This document shows, one piece after another, positions 62,975 through 64,000 of a stretch of 64,000 nt of DNA (the first letter of the stretch is position 1; each line of letters starts with the position of its first letter). The notes beneath the pieces are model-generated. The model searched no databases. It was not told the DNA's origin and worked only from the letters and a program-made list of their open reading frames with translations. The stretch covers positions 4,148,054-4,212,053 of the forward strand of contig NZ_HF570108.1 of the NCBI RefSeq assembly GCF_000297395.2, read 5' to 3'. The translations under genes were made by a program, and so were the position numbers. The stretch comes from Micromonospora lupini str. Lupac 08 (lineage in GTDB: Bacteria; Actinomycetota; Actinomycetes; Mycobacteriales; Micromonosporaceae).

Positions 62975-64000
62975 ATGGCCTCGACCACCGCTCTCGCCGC
63001 CGCCCCCGGACGGACCCCGCCCCGCCGCCACGCCAGGGACCTCCTGGTGGTGGGCGTGGAGGCGGCGCTGCTCGCCATCGCCGTGCTGGTGGGGGCCCTG
63101 CTCAACGCGCGCGACGCGGGGCTGCACGCCGACGCGGCGCCGCTGTACGCGACGTGGCGGCCGCACGTCGGCTGGGGCAGCCCGGCCGCGCTGGCGGTAG
63201 CGGTCGCGGTGGTGGGCTGGGGAGCACGGTGGGCCCGTACCGCGCGGTGGGGTGTCCTGCTGACCGCCGCGTGGCTGACGGCCGTGGCCTGGACGTTGTC
63301 GCTGGCCCTCGTGGACGGTTGGACGGCGGGGTTGACCCGGCGGCTCACCCCGCAGGCCGAGTACCTGCACGAGGTTCCCGGGGTGACCGACATCCCGGCG
63401 ATGCTCGCCGGATTCGCCAGCCGGATCGTCGACTTCCAGCCCGGGTCGTGGTCCACCCACACCGCCGGCCACCCTCCGGGCGCGCTGCTCATCTTCGTCT
63501 GGCTGGACCGCGTCGGCCTCGGTGGAGGCGCCGCCGCCGCGTTGGCCTGCGTGCTGGTCGGAGCCACGGTCGCGGTGTCGGTGCCGGTGACCCTGCGGGC
63601 GCTCGGCGCGCCCGAGGCGGCCCGCGCGGTGCTCCCGTTCCTGGTGCTGCTGCCGGGTGCGGTCTGGGTGGGCGCCTCGGCCGACGGCATCTTCGCCGCC
63701 GTGGTCGCGGCCGGTCTGGCGCTGCTGGCGGTCCGTGGCCGCGTCGCCGCTCTGGCCGGCGGAGCCGTGCTCGGCTTCGCGCTGTACCTGTCGTACGGGT
63801 TCCTCCTGGTCGGTGTGCTCGCGCTGGCCGTGGTGGCGCTGCGCCGTACGCACCGTCGGGGCGCGCTGCTCGCCGCCGTCGTCGGGGTCGCGGCCGTGGT
63901 GGCGGCCTTCACCGCGGCGGGCTTCCACTGGTGGGTCGGCTACCACCTGGTGGTCGATCGGTACTACCAGGGCTGGGCCGCCGACCGCCCGTACGCCTAC
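62975..64000 (+). CDS. Large polytopic membrane protein, GT-C-like (3' end outside window)
   Basis: 342 residues visible from ATG 62975, frame open to the last base. Several hydrophobic helices ('LLVVGVEAALLAIAVLVGALLNA', 'AALAVAVAVVGWGA', 'WGVLLTAAWLTAVAWTLSLAL', 'ALACVLVGATVAVSVPV', 'VLPFLVLLPGAVWVGASADGIFAAVVAAGLALLAV', 'VLGFALYLSYGFLLVGVLALAVVALRR'). A luminal loop with 'SWSTHTAGHPPGALLIFVW' carries the HPPG motif also seen in GT-C glycosyltransferases using polyprenyl-phosphate sugars. Context (GT2, DUF2064, methyltransferase) agrees with a glycan-assembly role; the catalytic Asp loop cannot be identified confidently. Confidence 0.75.
   Translation, partial: MASTTALAAAPGRTPPRRHARDLLVVGVEAALLAIAVLVGALLNARDAGLHADAAPLYATWRPHVGWGSPAALAVAVAVVGWGARWARTARWGVLLTAAWLTAVAWTLSLALVDGWTAGLTRRLTPQAEYLHEVPGVTDIPAMLAGFASRIVDFQPGSWSTHTAGHPPGALLIFVWLDRVGLGGGAAAALACVLVGATVAVSVPVTLRALGAPEAARAVLPFLVLLPGAVWVGASADGIFAAVVAAGLALLAVRGRVAALAGGAVLGFALYLSYGFLLVGVLALAVVALRRTHRRGALLAAVVGVAAVVAAFTAAGFHWWVGYHLVVDRYYQGWAADRPYAY

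Noticed and set aside
1..64000. tRNA, rRNA, riboswitch, transposase or phage genes
   Set aside because: No cloverleaf with a T-arm, no rRNA-like sequence, no recognisable riboswitch core and no integrase or transposase motif was seen by reading both strands; short or divergent RNAs could be missed by eye.

Overview
This 64 kb stretch has very high GC (strong G/C third-position bias, many GTG starts, four-base GTGA/ATGA start-stop overlaps). The protein families match an actinomycete chromosome, most likely Micromonospora or a close relative (Micromonosporaceae). That placement is inferred from codon use, Tat/lipoprotein signals, a desferrioxamine-type siderophore cluster, an ECF41 sigma factor and LacI-type operators; no rRNA is present to confirm it. 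No tRNA, rRNA, CRISPR array, transposase or phage gene was recognised. About 54 protein genes (one cut at each window edge, one truncated at its 3' end), one MFS gene remnant and one probable 35-aa membrane peptide gene are annotated.

Left part (1-15.1 kb): the end of a TetR regulator; a secreted ThuA / glucose-sorbosone dehydrogenase / PKD protein behind a LacI-type operator; a small operon of a DUF6817-like protein, a CoaD-like adenylyltransferase and a cupin; an acetyltransferase; an alanine-type aminotransferase; a 3'-truncated VOC gene fused at a deletion scar to an MFS remnant; a lipoprotein; a secreted subtilisin-like protease; a NAT_N/GNAT_C acyltransferase and an amidohydrolase.

15.1-23.3 kb is a catabolic locus. 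A SsuABC/TauABC-type importer, a Gfo/Idh/MocA dehydrogenase, a DUF993 aldolase-like protein and a sugar-phosphate isomerase/epimerase lie on the minus strand as one operon. A cupin gene and a divergent LacI-family repressor follow. Three matching operator-like sequences tie the repressor to both promoters. The substrate is unknown.

23.3-33 kb holds a fasciclin protein, an acetyltransferase, a repeat-rich intergenic element, an MFS exporter, an NDH-2-like oxidoreductase translationally coupled to an ECF41 sigma factor, an FMN reductase divergent from a MarR regulator with two matching operators, a GH127 beta-L-arabinofuranosidase-like enzyme with a ricin-type lectin domain, and a DUF1772 membrane protein.

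33-46.2 kb is an iron-acquisition island. DesA-DesB-DesC-DesD homologues, a siderophore-interacting reductase and a siderophore-binding lipoprotein are on the minus strand. Two FecCD permeases, a FecE-type ATPase, an intracellular penicillin-acylase homologue and a second DesC/IucB-like acyltransferase are on the plus strand. One iron box (40504-40522) sits between the two divergent arms.

46.2-64 kb: a 1235-aa subtilase; a KDG kinase / IclR / KDPG aldolase operon; a streptogrisin-type protease; LtrA; a nucleosidase; a Rieske protein; an Hsp70 ATPase fused through a Pro-rich linker and one membrane helix to a beta-propeller; an OmpR-type two-component system; and a minus-strand GT2 / DUF2064 / methyltransferase operon divergent from a large membrane protein that runs off the window. 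Shared GGTAAG-type repeats link the two-component system to that last operon.
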